Positions 6,949 through 7,760 of a stretch of 7,760 nucleotides of DNA are shown here, in pieces. The notes under the pieces are model-generated. The model did not search any database. It saw only the letters and a list, made by a program, of their open reading frames with translations, and had not been told where the DNA came from. The position numbers were made by a program, and so were the translations under genes. Numbering within the stretch: position 1 is the first letter of the stretch; the number at the start of each line of letters is the position of its first letter. The DNA is from an uncultured Novosphingobium sp. (GTDB lineage Bacteria; Pseudomonadota; Alphaproteobacteria; Sphingomonadales; Sphingomonadaceae): assembly GCA_938005655.1 (NCBI GenBank), contig CALLNA010000087.1:1-7760 (forward strand), in the 5' to 3' direction.

Positions 6949-6974
6949 TATTACATAGATCGATATAGGTAATA
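6949..6974. promoter_or_regulatory. Operator-like dyad, right copy (TATTAC-N14-GTAATA)
   Basis: TATTAC (6949-6954) and GTAATA (6969-6974) flank a 14-bp spacer whose centre is ATCGAT; 11 of 13 base-pair positions are symmetric, making this the more perfect copy. Compared in inverted orientation it matches the left copy at 19 of 26 positions, including the run TATTACCTAT. It is followed by TTTTT and ends 59 bp before the lipoprotein start, a typical place for an operator over or near a promoter. No strong -35/-10 pair is visible next to it. Confidence 0.65.
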
Positions 6975-7033
6975 TTTTTCAGTGGACATGAGTTGCGACT
7001 CTGGCATGCTGCATTGCGAAAGGGGATCGAATC

Positions 7034-7760
7034 ATGATCGGGTTGTTCGGCAAGGCGGCCAGGGTTGCGCTGATCGCTGGAGCGCTGATGATGGCGTCCT
7101 GCTCCAGGGCGCCGAATGCGCCATCGGCGCAGAAGACCGAGTTCAGCATCGGCTGGTCGATCTACGCGGGCTGGATGCCCTGGCCCTATGCCCAGCAGGC
7201 CGGGATCGCGAAGAAGTGGGCCGACCGCTACGGCATCAAGATCAACGTGGTCCAGGTGAACGACTACGTGGAATCGGGGAACCAATACACCGCCGGCAAG
7301 TTCGACGGCGTGACCGTGGCCAACATGGACGCCCTGACCATCCCCGCGGCCGGCGGCAAGGACACCAGCGCGATCATCGTCGGCGACTATTCCAACGGCA
7401 ACGACGGCATCCTGCTCAAGGGCGCGGACAGCCTGGCCGCGATCAAGGGGCGGCAGGTCTATCTGGTCGAGCTGTCGGTCTCCCACTACCTGCTGGCGCG
7501 GGCGCTGGAGAAGGCGGGGCTGAAGCCGACCGACGTGAGGACCGTGAACACCTCGGACGCGGACATCGTCGGCGCCTTCGGCAGCCCGGACGCCAATGCG
7601 GTGGTCGCCTGGAACCCGCAGCTCTCGGTGATGAAGGCGCAGCCGGGGGCGAAGGAGGTCTTCAGCTCGGCGCAGATCCCGGGCGAGATCCTCGACCTGC
7701 TGGTCGTCGACACCGCCACGCTCAAGGCCAATCCGAACCTGGGCAAGGCGCTCGCCGGCA
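7034..7760 (+). CDS. ABC-transporter substrate-binding lipoprotein, urea-carboxylase-associated type (3' end off the window)
   Basis: About 242 codons of a periplasmic binding protein are visible. The N-terminus is a lipoprotein signal: a basic start, a hydrophobic run and lipobox MASC with C23 as the lipidation site, so it should be membrane-anchored in the periplasm. The mature part reads FSIGWSIYAGWMPWPYAQQ (37-55), then NDYVESGNQYTAGKFDGVTV (76-95) and NMDALTIPAAGG. I recognise this pattern as the NrtA/SsuA/TauA-like group found near urea carboxylase genes (TIGR03427-like, from memory). Many of those carboxylases are now known to act on guanidine, but ligand specificity here is unproven. 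The ATG at 7034 has AGGGG 8 nt upstream. It is transcribed away from the receptor; permease and ATPase genes would be expected to the right. Confidence 0.88.
   Translation, partial: MIGLFGKAARVALIAGALMMASCSRAPNAPSAQKTEFSIGWSIYAGWMPWPYAQQAGIAKKWADRYGIKINVVQVNDYVESGNQYTAGKFDGVTVANMDALTIPAAGGKDTSAIIVGDYSNGNDGILLKGADSLAAIKGRQVYLVELSVSHYLLARALEKAGLKPTDVRTVNTSDADIVGAFGSPDANAVVAWNPQLSVMKAQPGAKEVFSSAQIPGEILDLLVVDTATLKANPNLGKALAG

Larger units (their letters stand above)
6256..7033. other. Divergent non-coding regulatory region
   Basis: This 778-bp stretch separates the leftward receptor gene from the rightward lipoprotein gene. I find no convincing gene in it: the open frames crossing it lack family features and several conflict with the flanking genes. 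Two AT-rich islands, at about 6617-6660 and 6936-6985, each contain one copy of the same 26-bp dyad; the sequence between and to the left is GC-rich and unusually rich in inverted repeats. The left 370 bp would be transcribed as the receptor leader if its promoter lies near 6640. On the minus strand TTGACG (6641-6636) is a reasonable -35 box, but no good -10 follows at 16-18 bp, so promoters here may need an activator. Confidence 0.7.

Noticed and set aside
6780..7033. Guanidine-I or guanidine-II riboswitch before the lipoprotein gene
   Set aside because: I looked because this protein family is often under such control, but found no ACGR-loop hairpin pair and no ykkC-like conserved core.
6638..7486. 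282-codon minus-strand frame across the lipoprotein start
   Set aside because: Antisense to the lipoprotein gene with its clear lipobox, and runs through the operators; no domain seen.

Overview
The window comes from a GC-rich alphaproteobacterium, most likely a sphingomonad. The evidence is the strong G/C third-position bias, the style of the TonB-dependent receptor and the periplasm-centred gene set. The genus is not determinable by eye.

Layout. Five minus-strand genes fill 1-6255. In transcription order they are: a TonB-dependent outer-membrane receptor (6255-3814) broken by an in-frame amber codon; a secreted metallo-beta-lactamase-fold hydrolase (3745-2813); and a three-subunit molybdenum aldehyde oxidoreductase of the periplasmic PaoABC type. 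The latter comprises paoA (Tat-exported 2Fe-2S subunit, 2699-2046), paoB (FAD/4Fe-4S subunit, 2049-1087) and paoC (molybdopterin subunit, 1082 to beyond the left edge). A 778-bp non-coding region (6256-7033) separates them from a divergent plus-strand gene for a substrate-binding lipoprotein (7034 to beyond the right edge). That lipoprotein belongs to the NrtA/SsuA-like group first noticed beside urea carboxylase genes.

How the genes may work together (inference). Every product is predicted to act outside the cytoplasm. The receptor would bring a substrate across the outer membrane, the hydrolase would open or hydrolyse it, PaoABC would oxidise an aldehyde (often aromatic) to the acid, and the lipoprotein would hand a small product to an inner-membrane ABC transporter encoded to the right. 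The substrate is unknown.

Regulation. The non-coding region holds two copies of one dyad, TATTAC-N14-GTAATA, at 6624-6649 and 6949-6974. They are 325 bp apart, close to a whole number of helical turns, and look like paired operators. A different 37-bp inverted repeat lies exactly midway. The receptor's long leader contains nested inverted repeats that could form a four-helix junction, plus a hairpin masking its start. A strong intrinsic terminator sits between receptor and hydrolase, only 20 bp before the hydrolase start, and its 3' arm could instead pair with the hydrolase ribosome-binding site.

No tRNA, rRNA, CRISPR array or insertion sequence was seen.
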